A program made the position numbers and the translations under genes. A stretch of DNA of 64,000 nt, taken from the NCBI GenBank assembly GCA_001600495.1, contig BCKE01000002.1, positions 571,093 to 635,092 on the forward strand, read 5' to 3'. Positions 32,101-37,982 of the stretch are shown here, piece after piece. Source of the DNA: Pilasporangium apinafurcum. Lineage: Eukaryota; Oomycota; Peronosporomycetes; Pythiales; Pythiaceae. The notes below the pieces were generated by a model. It searched no databases and was not told the origin of the DNA. It saw only the letters and a list, made by a program, of their open reading frames with translations. The first letter of the stretch is position 1; every line of letters begins with the position of its first letter.

Positions 32101-33841
32101 TAATTCGCTCATGGCGCTCGCTGATACATTGCAGAAAAAAGTCGAAAACTGTGCTCTCGGACAGGGGCAAGCCAGCATTGCAGAAGAACTATTGAGTCGT
32201 GGATTGACAGCAGGGAACTGGGTATTTTTGGCAAATTGTCACTTGATGTTGAGTTGGGCTCCAACGCTGGAGAAACTGATCGATAACTATTGCTCAGCAA
32301 CCGCGCAGGTCAATCCACAATTTAGGCTATGGCTCACAAGTGACCCCAATCCAAAATTCCCGATTGCTATTCTGCAACGCGGAATCAAAATGACGACAGA
32401 ACCTCCTCGCGGTCTGAAAGCAAATCTTCTACGCTTATACAACACCATGACACCAGAAAAATTCACTCGCTGCCATCAAGTGAAAAAATACAAGCGCTTA
32501 TTGTTTTGTTTGTGCTGGTTTCACTCGCTCTTGTTGGAACGTCGCAAATTTAACAATCTTGGGTGGAATATCCCATACGACTTCAATGAGTCGGATTTCG
32601 CCATCAGCGAAGACGTATTGGCGATATACTTGGACGAGTACGATGAAACGCCCTGGGATGCGCTCAAATACCTAATCGCTCAAGCGAATTACGGAGGCAG
32701 AGTGACCGATGACTGGGATCGGCGACTCATGCTCGTGTATATCAATCAATTCTTTTCTGAGGACATTCTTCAAGTCGACAACGTACCGCTCTCGGACTCG
32801 GAATACTATTTTGTACCAGATGATGGTGATTTGCATTCCTATGCGGAATATATTCGCCAACTTCCGCTGGATGATCCACCTGCCGCCTTTGGCCAGCATC
32901 CAAACGCCCAAATTGCTTCACAAATTGATGATGGACGCGAATTACTTTCCACCATTTTGTCACTGCAGGCGATGGGTGTCGCTGAAGGCGGAAAAGGAAA
33001 CGATGAGAAGGTCTTGACATTGTTGCAAAACCTGAAGGAAACCGTGCCTGATGTGTTCGACTTGCCCAGTATCAAAGCTACGTTGACCGGTCGGTCGGAC
33101 CCAGATGCACTTAAGACCGTATTGATGCAGGAACTTGAGCGATACAATAAGCTTTTAGCATGTATCCGCAACTCCGTGATTGCACTTGAGAAAGGCATCC
33201 AAGGGTTGGTCGTGATTACGCCCGAACTGGAATCAGTTTACCATGCAATGCTGATTGGCGTTGTGCCCAAAGCGTGGGGATTCTGCTATCCGTCACTGAA
33301 ACCGCTGGGCGCCTGGACACATGACTTGAAGCTGCGTTGCGACCAAATGAACAAATGGGCAAACCACACCATGCCGGTTGTGTTTTGGCTATCAGGTTTC
33401 ACGTACCCGACCGGTTTTCTCACTGCGTTGCTACAGACTGCGGCTCGAAAGAACGGCATCTCGATCGATGCGTTGAATTGGGAATTTATCGTCATCAATC
33501 AAAATGAAAACGCCCTCACCGCTGGACCGAAGGATGGTGCGTATATCAAAGGGTTAATTTTGGAAGGTGCGCGATGGGATTTCGACCATGACTGTCTCAC
33601 GGAGCCGTATCCCATGGAACTGCACTGTGCGATGCCGATCTTGCATTTCAAACCGGTCGAATCCAAGAAGAAAGCATCCAAAGGGCTCTATAGTTGTCCA
33701 TTGTATATGTATCCGTTGCGCACAGGTACCCGAGAACGTCCGTCGTTTATGATTTCCGTGGATTTGAAAGCTGGCGCAGGAAAATCTCCCGATCTATGGA
33801 CGAAGCGGGGAACTGCATTGTTGCTTTCGTTGAGTACCTAG
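20108..33841 (+). CDS. DNAH2: Axonemal dynein heavy chain, inner-arm I1 beta (DNAH2-type)
   Basis: A single 4577-codon exon. After a long tail come six AAA modules with P-loops GPAGTGKTE (AAA1, residue about 1934), GQTMAGKST (AAA2, about 2214), GDTGVGKST (AAA3, about 2549) and GVGGSGRQS (AAA4, about 2908). The stalk coiled coils run about 3145-3260 and 3360-3460, flanking a microtubule-binding domain. AAA1 has GWGCFDEFNRI. The C-terminus (VNYGG-type ANYGGRVTDDWDRR, SGFTYPTGFLTALLQ, KGLYSCPLYMYP, RGTALLLSLS) best matches the DNAH2/1-beta class as I know it. It powers inner-arm sliding in motile flagella, so the organism should form swimming spores. Residue numbers are estimates. A gene this long without introns among many-intron neighbours is notable. 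Confidence 0.93.
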   Translation: MSTLEDVEYLAQWIRDRITLPDYQRKSWTSMDLVTVKEFLESANVPALFITLLPNKNLSVTIHAPRSDGTVMYFVKNGQVIITPANVKESLQFGTVEKDAIASLLHLMNGYFLQRLQANQSWPESIQKELTGQFYRFMSSLTETVSRGCGKTVLYLPPVNADKFNYKDKDLVQQLESTVIHWTRQIKEVINNQDNAHDAEGAGPLEEIKFWEHRTQDLSGITDQLNRQGVKEIVDILRAAKSSYLQPFETLSQIIKKGSTEANDNLMFLTKLRPVCREIACAQPEEIPLLLPKLLNFIRLIWMYSRHYNTEDRITSLLRKVSSEIIAVCCKKISLQDIFDGNVEESICHLEQSIQCGISWKQIYRKSVTAVNASAPSADRRWNFDETGIFAQIDAFVQRCRELLEVCEGQIQFARKGKDGKREELPTFGGNRGLEIVKSLRGIETQFQGHIDRLRRLEYDILDVKITSWHTDFNSFKNGMKDLEAMTQNVINGAFESVSTIAAGVDLILAFQRIAQREAIKRCVEKRTIDIFGMFKSSVATIRNLFEKNKHSPPLSPTEPQFAGSALWARSLLMRATDDLSRVQELANASNTTENDEAQTCYDGFRLVINEYIQRKYHDWIEDLNLLGNTNMNSRLESPLMTKTGSTMEGLGAAAPGKGYGDTPVTNTVNLNAHPAGKGDPNALQNTEKTLIGRAKKGFLHCNFDQPLLNLFAEVHYWQYFNGEIQIPYMAHDICNQKEQLRILREHVMLVVRDYNRILLDLSSTERRLFEDIIRKLDRRIQPGLQKLTWVSKGIVEWYVADCRKHCENTYKIVQEFQENKDIVAKNCKMISSLMHIFIERNTVYDEGVFEVKQEIHRKEIEKQLRGAYHTISSTMSATYYHFASGPPEVQREWNRFVERCDKMLEDALRQSVKKSLQELSKAINGDAKTDPRPLFRIHVVLEDSKVEFKPFMADLTQMVNTVAKEVFNVISVVPRLVSSLQRDTNNNQILSENASNSMSLLADSKTENNTFAAKAEDIATTDIVAAKMDQPQTEETTLSATTAPNEPAVANANTFYQSIFNDEEILKVLVHIMNGMSSSATELQKYLGYWDKYKLLWNQDKQAFIRRYAKANRPLQQFRADIERYREQQASIQNEDLTNTINFIQIDTNFLKASLVEHTVQWIGKLTGLLNQTAQDELKDLINMMKENTRKLQIKPLNLDHLGESIRLLQEIKETMPSVVARFEPLHQKYELLAEFDVQTTDEEQRDLMNLKSNWDTYELMLVDANTMLQKCKISMKQNLQDSVTELNTIMSDLRVEAEQTLPYSGEQQSAVAHQIIAEFEKKMEATRVRQAALKKGLEIFGIEESKNEGFTQTEKEIELLQQIWTVSDEWEVVWASWKNTVFYEIEVETMESTAAQFFKKVVKYGKEIKNWPVWSSMKTKIEQFRQTLPLIQDLKSPALRARHWAQLKEEMGKSFDTESTTFTLERVFSLGFHLHAEFISTLSSNASKELSIEQALDGIDKRWAVIDIDICEYKSVYYKIRSADDLFTALEDDQVQLSTMKASPFFASFSTRILYWEKALAHMSEVIETLLSVQRCWIYLESIFMASEDIRKQLPLESALFDEVNAAYCKVTEGMAKTKNALRATQEQTVLSTLQVMQEKLDQIQKCLDQYLETKRMLFPRFYFLSNDDLLEILGHQKDPDQVQKHIKKCFEAIKTLNLAAPGTRGNMTFEALGMNSPCGEQVLFASNVVVAGAVEGWLLRIEAMMVSTLEKIYSQCLIGYKGKKEKWIKDFPGQLLITCGQTAWTNECIKALNEVAKGEKKALKQLKKKWISYLNKLADMVRGQLSSIERKKVVALITIEIHSRDVIDRLVKQNCKSVNDFDWLMQLRFYFNKDLGECGICEVKQTVTSLQYSYEYQGNNGRLVITPLTDRCVLTMTTALHLNRGGNPLGPAGTGKTETVKDLGKNLAKYVIVFNCSDGLDYKSVGRMFSGLVQSGGWGCFDEFNRIEIEVLSVVAQQVLTIMQALTTKQTQLMFLGSMIKCNHNMGIFITMNPGYAGRTELPDNLKALMRPCAMMVPDLALIAEVMLQAEGFRDAKTLAKKTTTLYGLMIQQLSKQDHYDFGLRSLKAVLNMAGSLKREDPNLQEENILLRALRDMNMPKFIREDAVLFRLLLGDLFPSVELPVTDYGRLQGTIEQELAEQKLQVHPFIVFKTIQLYESQVTRHCNMIVGQTMAGKSTIWRTLQAAKTSLAKDGVPGYMPVRVQVLNPKSISLNEIYGVYDLSTFEWIDGILSAIFRNLAADEKAEEKWIMLDGPVDTLWIESMNSVMDDNKVLTLINGDRISMSPSMALMFEVQDLAVASPATVSRAGMVFMDVEDLGWQPFVQTWLVTTILLQEERDVLQSLFEKYAEKILRYKKSEVAELIPVTIFNSVKSFCNLYNALATKENGVDKATCGDKFGAMVEKWFLFCMTWSIMGAANEEGRKKFDSCLRDIDTIYPPLKTAYDFYVDVPTGEFKLWDEKLPQNFRIAPNTPFHKIMVPTIDTLRYGFLLQTLLTAGIHTLIVGDTGVGKSTVIQREIESLSDAYQRLVMNFSSATSSATTQDVIESAMEKRSMNRFGPVGGKKLVTFIDDLNMPTKDTFGSQPPLELLRQWVDYSCWYDRKKQTLKYFVDMQLIAAMGPPGGGRSVISSRFQSRFNLINITIPEHAQLKRIFETMLVPKLAEFDDEIKPLGVPLVAATIQLYQAVLELFLPTPANCHYLFNLRDMAKVVQGLLLADKHNVTSRDGTVRLWVHETLRVFSDRLTTYEDQQTFKRKIDDLLGVHFQSDWARLLASAPERLKESGPLFTYIFSTAASEDVVTPPRYVEVLDMKMLKSFVEEQLENHNAEPGFIPMNLVMFGDALLHILRIHRQLMSARGNLLLVGVGGSGRQSLTRLAAFIGGFKVFQIEVVKNYRTIEFHEDIKKLYQQVGVQEQKTVFLFSDTQIKSESFVEDLSNILSSGEVPGLFEKDEQAALIDGIRQRARAQGIRETKESLWNFFISEVRRNLHVVLAFSPIGKGFRNRCRQFPSLVNNTTIDWFSEWPLDALQEVGMKFLEEKNMATDKQRPKISSVFAVVHSSVLLASSQVLASMKRHNYVTPTNFLSLVTGYVDLLSEKSATILDTRDKLKNGLAKLEESRLQVEEMSKQLEQRKIVVAQKNKDCSDLLVVIVSERRVADEQRKQVEADSERISKEEAETKKIADDAQKDLDEALPALQRAMLEVENLDKKAIAEVKVYSQPPELVSMVMCAVMILFGLQPTWAQAKTKMNDVNFLQQIKTFDKDLIRDKTVTALKKYTSKPTFNADIVRKVSSAAGALCAWVLAMECYAGVFRVVAPKKEVLKKSQQALAIKQNDLQVAKEKLQEVTEKVEALKRQYDTSVSEKNALREEAEMLELKLSRAEQLVKGLAGERERWEVSIAEKNESLVNVVGDALVAAAFISYAGPFDTFYRGSLVDTWMNRVTQQGLPISQKFTFTDFLADPTDVRSWNAHGLPRDSLSTENGVITTRGKRWPLMIDPQGQANKWIKSMEGSRLEVVDPMMKDLLRKLENGIRFGFPVLMQDILEELDPSLEPVLNKSIIKIGNREVIRLGDKELDYNRDFRFYLTTKLHNPHYTPEVSTKTTIVNFVVKEQGLEAQLLGITVQLEEPALEEQKSDLVVRVAAAKKNLIDLENEILRLLSAAKGSLLDDESLVTTLNASKSTSEEVTSQLIISEETEKKIDSARMGYAKVALRSSTLYFVLNDMTSVDPMYQFSLDSYVSLFQDSIVKSRNLKNQGALSEELTERINAINDYHTYAVYAYACRGLFERHKLLFSLQMCVRVLQSTNKVPHEEYEFLLKGGNTMTQEEKITNYASEFVTDQAWASIVELNKLPKFHGLVNSFEQSTKAWKSWYQSSTPEIEPLPGDWDGKCNELQRMLLLRCIRPDRLCIQAARFTASNLGAQFVDPPPFDLKAIYDTSNYKTPLIFVLSPGVDPTNSLMALADTLQKKVENCALGQGQASIAEELLSRGLTAGNWVFLANCHLMLSWAPTLEKLIDNYCSATAQVNPQFRLWLTSDPNPKFPIAILQRGIKMTTEPPRGLKANLLRLYNTMTPEKFTRCHQVKKYKRLLFCLCWFHSLLLERRKFNNLGWNIPYDFNESDFAISEDVLAIYLDEYDETPWDALKYLIAQANYGGRVTDDWDRRLMLVYINQFFSEDILQVDNVPLSDSEYYFVPDDGDLHSYAEYIRQLPLDDPPAAFGQHPNAQIASQIDDGRELLSTILSLQAMGVAEGGKGNDEKVLTLLQNLKETVPDVFDLPSIKATLTGRSDPDALKTVLMQELERYNKLLACIRNSVIALEKGIQGLVVITPELESVYHAMLIGVVPKAWGFCYPSLKPLGAWTHDLKLRCDQMNKWANHTMPVVFWLSGFTYPTGFLTALLQTAARKNGISIDALNWEFIVINQNENALTAGPKDGAYIKGLILEGARWDFDHDCLTEPYPMELHCAMPILHFKPVESKKKASKGLYSCPLYMYPLRTGTRERPSFMISVDLKAGAGKSPDLWTKRGTALLLSLST

Positions 33842-33933
33842 TCAAGTAAGTGCTGCCCATGCGCAGAATAAAATGATTTTTTTCTCTGTGTATATTCGGA
33901 TCAACTCGTGTTTGTTATTCACATGAACATATC

Positions 33934-36258
33934 TTACACTACGAGCCAGGCATGGGTGGCATCATCTCTCTCTTCTGAATGCAGTGTCGAATCTTTGATC
34001 TGTGCAGTTATCTCTACTACCTCTTTTCTCAAGCATCGATATCGTCGGTCATTCGGACCGAAATGACTTTCCAGTATGTAACACGCCGTCTTCAAGTACC
34101 TCTCCGCTGCCTTCAATTGTCCCATTTGTGACAACAAACGGCCCACATTTTTTGCAGATTCTGAGGCTTCAATGGAAAACTCGCCGTACCCATCCACTAC
34201 CACTTGGTGAGTTCTTATGAGCACCTGCTTCTGCTCCTCCAATGTACAGGCGCCCGCCAGTGACCCCCACTGGCGAAAGGCATCGATGGCGTGCGCACAG
34301 CACTCTCGCCGAGTCGTATCGCACCCAGCGAATTCCTGTGCAAACGAATGGAAAAATTCGCCAACATCCAAGTACATTCGACGTGCATGGGTGAGATCTT
34401 GTTCTTGTTGATATACTTTGGCCATCTCTAGACGGAGAAAACTCGACGCTGGCACAGGTCCATTGCAGGCGGCCTCGTAGATCTCAATGGCTTTGGTGAA
34501 GGAGCGAATACTCTCCGCGGCTTCGTTCTTGAGCAGATAGATTTGTGCCAACGTCACGTGAACAGCGGCGGTAGTGATGTGTTCCCGGCCGTAATGAGCT
34601 TCCTGTAACGACCACGCCTTAGTACAGAATTCAATGGCGTCATCGATCATAGCAGGATCTGGACGAACAAGCGAGAGCATAGCCTGCTCGCGTTTTAATA
34701 TCTTCTGTGCCGACGCTTCTGCCTCTTTCTTGCGTAGAATTACGCCACTCTGTTGGCACTCTTCGTCGATCAGCTGTATGGCTCGTGTACGGAGACTGCG
34801 CCTTCCTTCCACACTTTCCAACCATTTCTCCGCCAGTTCAAGTGCATTTTGTTGAGCGACTACATGAAACTGTTTAAAGCGCACAGCGAGAGCCTCCGCG
34901 ATCAACAGGTAAAATTTTACCAAAGAACTACTTTCTGAACCGACCACCTGTTCTTGTTCAGCGATAGCAAGCTGAAAGTACTGCACAGCGTCATCGAGCT
35001 GTCCTCGTCGTAAGAATAACCGTCCCATAAAGAGTTTGAGCCGCGGCTGGAGCTCGTTGATGTCATCATCATACAATTGCGAATCACTGGTATGCATCAA
35101 GATCTCAGACCACGTAATGGAGTGATAGCCAATACGGCTAAGGAGACGAGATAAAGATTGGCTAAGCACTTGTACGGTGGAATCGTGGCTCTGCATAGAC
35201 TGTACCTTTAAGCAATATGCTTGTAGGGGTACAAGACCATCTTGAGACGGATCAAGAGACACGAAAAGATCACGAAGTGTGTTGAGTGTCATTTCTGGTA
35301 GTATGGCTTCCAAGTGAAGGAGATATTGCTGGAAATACTGGTTTTGCTGTTCTAATGTTAATATCAATTGTTGCCAGTGCACTGCTGACGAAGGACTTGG
35401 ACTGAAAAGGGCCTTCAACGATTCTTCACTAAATATTGTCGCTGATGGATCGCTTTGATGTGTCAATGGAGAAAAACGCTTCGGATTTTGAGAAGACCAC
35501 GACTGGATTTCCGACAAAAACTCCGTCAAATGCACCTTACCTTTACTAATATTGTTGAGTTGGAGCTCGTAAAAATATTCCAATGTTTTTCGAAAGAAAA
35601 TGGCATCATGGACATCCCCTAGTTTCTGGTCAGCTGGTGCTTTAAGTTCTCGTTGAGCCACAATCTCGTTGAGCAGCTCCATTGCCGTACTAACATGGAC
35701 GTGTCCCTGCTTCCACAAATTCATCCTCGCGTACGCCTCTGCCAACTCTGTTTCGGCGCGCACAAAGGGTATACTGGTACGACCATAGACGAGTTTCGTC
35801 AGACTTAAAACACGCATCCGACCACGCAGTAATTGTTCAAACATGGAACGCCCGTGCTCGTCGTAGAACTGATGGAAAAACGGGTCTGAGCAGTCTTCAT
35901 CTTGTATCCATTTGCCTGAAGTGGCATGATCATCTGCTGATGACGATCCAGAACCACTTTTGATTGCGCGCTTCTCCACGAGCGGTTTCGCGAACACGCC
36001 TAATCGGGTATGCCCTGAATTTTCTAATATTTTCAGCTCTCTGTCCAAGTCCTGACATTCTTGAAGTGCGGCTACTAATCGTTCCAGTGGGGGTTTATAG
36101 GCTGATCCATCATGAATTCGCTCCGGTCGCCGTCGCGGGGATACATATGCGTCATGACTAGTGGATCCAGTGGCTCGATTAGTTGTCACAAAGAGTGGTG
36201 GACGACGTGCGATCGAAGTCATTTCGTGTCTTGCCGTGTTAAAGCTTTGGCAAAGCAT
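33934..36258 (-). CDS. TPR-repeat protein, 774 aa, possibly ciliary (TTC23-like)
   Basis: Single exon starting at ATG 36258. It contains scattered TPR helices, for example RAETELAEAYARMNLWKQGH, LFMGRLFLRRGQLDDAVQYF and THARRMYLDVGEFF, plus an LTKLVYGRTSIPFVRAETELA segment that recalls TTC23-family proteins of the ciliary base. No catalytic residues. The tail-to-tail arrangement with the dynein heavy chain (92 bp between stops) fits, but does not prove, a flagellar role. The TPR call is firm and the TTC23 comparison is tentative. Confidence 0.7.
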   Translation of the reverse strand: MLCQSFNTARHEMTSIARRPPLFVTTNRATGSTSHDAYVSPRRRPERIHDGSAYKPPLERLVAALQECQDLDRELKILENSGHTRLGVFAKPLVEKRAIKSGSGSSSADDHATSGKWIQDEDCSDPFFHQFYDEHGRSMFEQLLRGRMRVLSLTKLVYGRTSIPFVRAETELAEAYARMNLWKQGHVHVSTAMELLNEIVAQRELKAPADQKLGDVHDAIFFRKTLEYFYELQLNNISKGKVHLTEFLSEIQSWSSQNPKRFSPLTHQSDPSATIFSEESLKALFSPSPSSAVHWQQLILTLEQQNQYFQQYLLHLEAILPEMTLNTLRDLFVSLDPSQDGLVPLQAYCLKVQSMQSHDSTVQVLSQSLSRLLSRIGYHSITWSEILMHTSDSQLYDDDINELQPRLKLFMGRLFLRRGQLDDAVQYFQLAIAEQEQVVGSESSSLVKFYLLIAEALAVRFKQFHVVAQQNALELAEKWLESVEGRRSLRTRAIQLIDEECQQSGVILRKKEAEASAQKILKREQAMLSLVRPDPAMIDDAIEFCTKAWSLQEAHYGREHITTAAVHVTLAQIYLLKNEAAESIRSFTKAIEIYEAACNGPVPASSFLRLEMAKVYQQEQDLTHARRMYLDVGEFFHSFAQEFAGCDTTRRECCAHAIDAFRQWGSLAGACTLEEQKQVLIRTHQVVVDGYGEFSIEASESAKNVGRLLSQMGQLKAAERYLKTACYILESHFGPNDRRYRCLRKEVVEITAQIKDSTLHSEERDDATHAWLVV

Positions 36259-36506
36259 GTAGCCATCTTCTGTCTCTTTTCTTCTTTACCCAAAATAAAC
36301 CGCCTGTGTCAAATGAGCCCAAAATAAATCGTTTCCGGTTTTAATGGAGTATATCTAAATCTGAATTTTCCAGAACATGGTATACTTAGTCAAAGCAATA
36401 TCTGAGTCCATTGAATCTCAGTATCTGATTCTGACGCTGCTCCACCACAACGGTTATCCTTCCATAACGCATTTCGATTGAGATCAACAACAGAACTTGA
36501 GCGACG
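36259..36506. promoter_or_regulatory. Divergent promoter region between TPR and MYND-Aha1 genes
   Basis: 248 bp separating two divergent ATGs; both promoters must be here. No clear core element was identified. Confidence 0.45.
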
Positions 36507-37895
36507 ATGGCGACGATGACGACTGGTATTGACGGAATCAATGGCATCCCAACAGGCAGTATTGGCTGGGATACATCGTTGGCTGGTGAAAATGGCAGCA
36601 GCAGCAACAACACCGGTATGTCGTTCGACGCGAACTCATTGATCGAACGTACGCGCGAGATCAAAGTCGACGCGAATGACTACTCTCGGTTTGACAAGAT
36701 CGTCGACTCGGACGAGGAAACCGAAAACGATAAAGCTAAAGTTTCGCCTGCCGCGACGATTAATGATAAGTGCCGTAATTGCCACAAGCCTGGCGCGAAA
36801 CTGAAGTGTTCGGTGTGCAAGAAAGCGGTCTATTGTGCGCGCACGTGTCAAGCGAGCGATTGGCAGTTTCACAAGCGGATCTGCAAGAAACCAGAGCCAC
36901 CGAAAAAACAAGAGGAACGACCAAGAAAGAATCCGTCGTCGTCATCGTCTTCATCGTCATCGACTACTGCCACCGCGACGAAGGAAACGCCGTCAAAGCC
37001 GGCAAGTAATACGAAACCTGCAGCTTCTACGAAGAATAAAACCAATGGCAGCACGGAAGTAGTCGTGGACGAACCAGATCTGCCTTCGGATATGCGTGGT
37101 TACAAGAATGGTTTGCCGTATTTCCACCGTGAGCTCACACAGGAAGAGAAACACTTGATTGGAGATATTGCGCCCCAGAAGATTGAAGCTTCGCCTGCAA
37201 CAGTACGTATATATATTATCTGAAAGTGCTCATGGCATGCATGCGGTAATATGACAATACGTCGTGCTTGAAACATTTAGACTGCACCAGTAGCGCATCA
37301 GGGATCGGCTTGGAATACTGCAGGAACGTTTGAAGAACGCATGTATACCACATGGGCAGAGGTAGTGAGAACAAAATGATGCTTCTTCTAACTGACACGT
37401 GTTTAAGTATTTTACTCTGTTGCCTTTCAGCAAAAATGGACTGAGTTGTTTGCGGACCACACTTTTTCGGAAGGAAACGTGACTGCTACCTTAAAAACCC
37501 CGGAAAAAATAAATGGAGATGCTAGCATCTGCGTCGTACGAGGCAAGAAGCGATTCTTGTTTGATTTCAACTTTCAGTTGCCGTTTGAAGTGTCGGTGAT
37601 TGGCGGAGCTACGTACAAAGGAAAATACACTATGAACGAAATCTCAAATGACGAAGACTACGAGGTACGTTTACAATCGTTTGAGTATATCCGCAAAATG
37701 TTTGGTCTCTTTGTTGAGATTAATGCTTGTCACTTTTTTAATTGATGCTAGATTTCGTACACATGGAAGAAAAAACCTGCGAATACTGACGATCTTAATC
37801 TGCTACAAAAGTTTATCGGTACACGCAGTGGTGGACTTCAAAAAGAGCTGCTTCGTATTATTGGAGAATTTACCCGCGACTTCCAACGTCAATAG
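36507..37895 (+). CDS. MYND zinc finger fused to Aha1 N-terminal (Hsp90 activator) domain
   Basis: Four exons: 36507-37202, 37281-37361, 37431-37664, 37752-37895; 384 aa. Residues about 90-130 form a complete MYND finger: C-x2-C ... CSVCKKAVYCARTCQ ... H-x3-C. A Ser run and a low-complexity linker follow. The C-terminal 140 residues match the Aha1 N-domain: FEERMYTTWAEQKWTELF, INGDASICVVRGKKRFLFDF, YKGKYTMNEIS, ending in a helix LQKELLRIIGEFTRDF. Aha1-N binds the Hsp90 middle domain and stimulates its ATPase; MYND fingers bind proline-rich partners such as PxLxP and occur in Hsp90 partners (SMYD). The usual Aha1 C-domain is absent. It is likely a co-chaperone; the pairing itself is the surprise. 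Confidence 0.75.
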
Positions 37896-37982
37896 ATTTG
37901 GGGAAGTTCTTAACATCATTGATTGATACACGTGATGCGCATATTCCACACGCCGCTAGTCTTCTTGTTTTGCATTTGCTTT

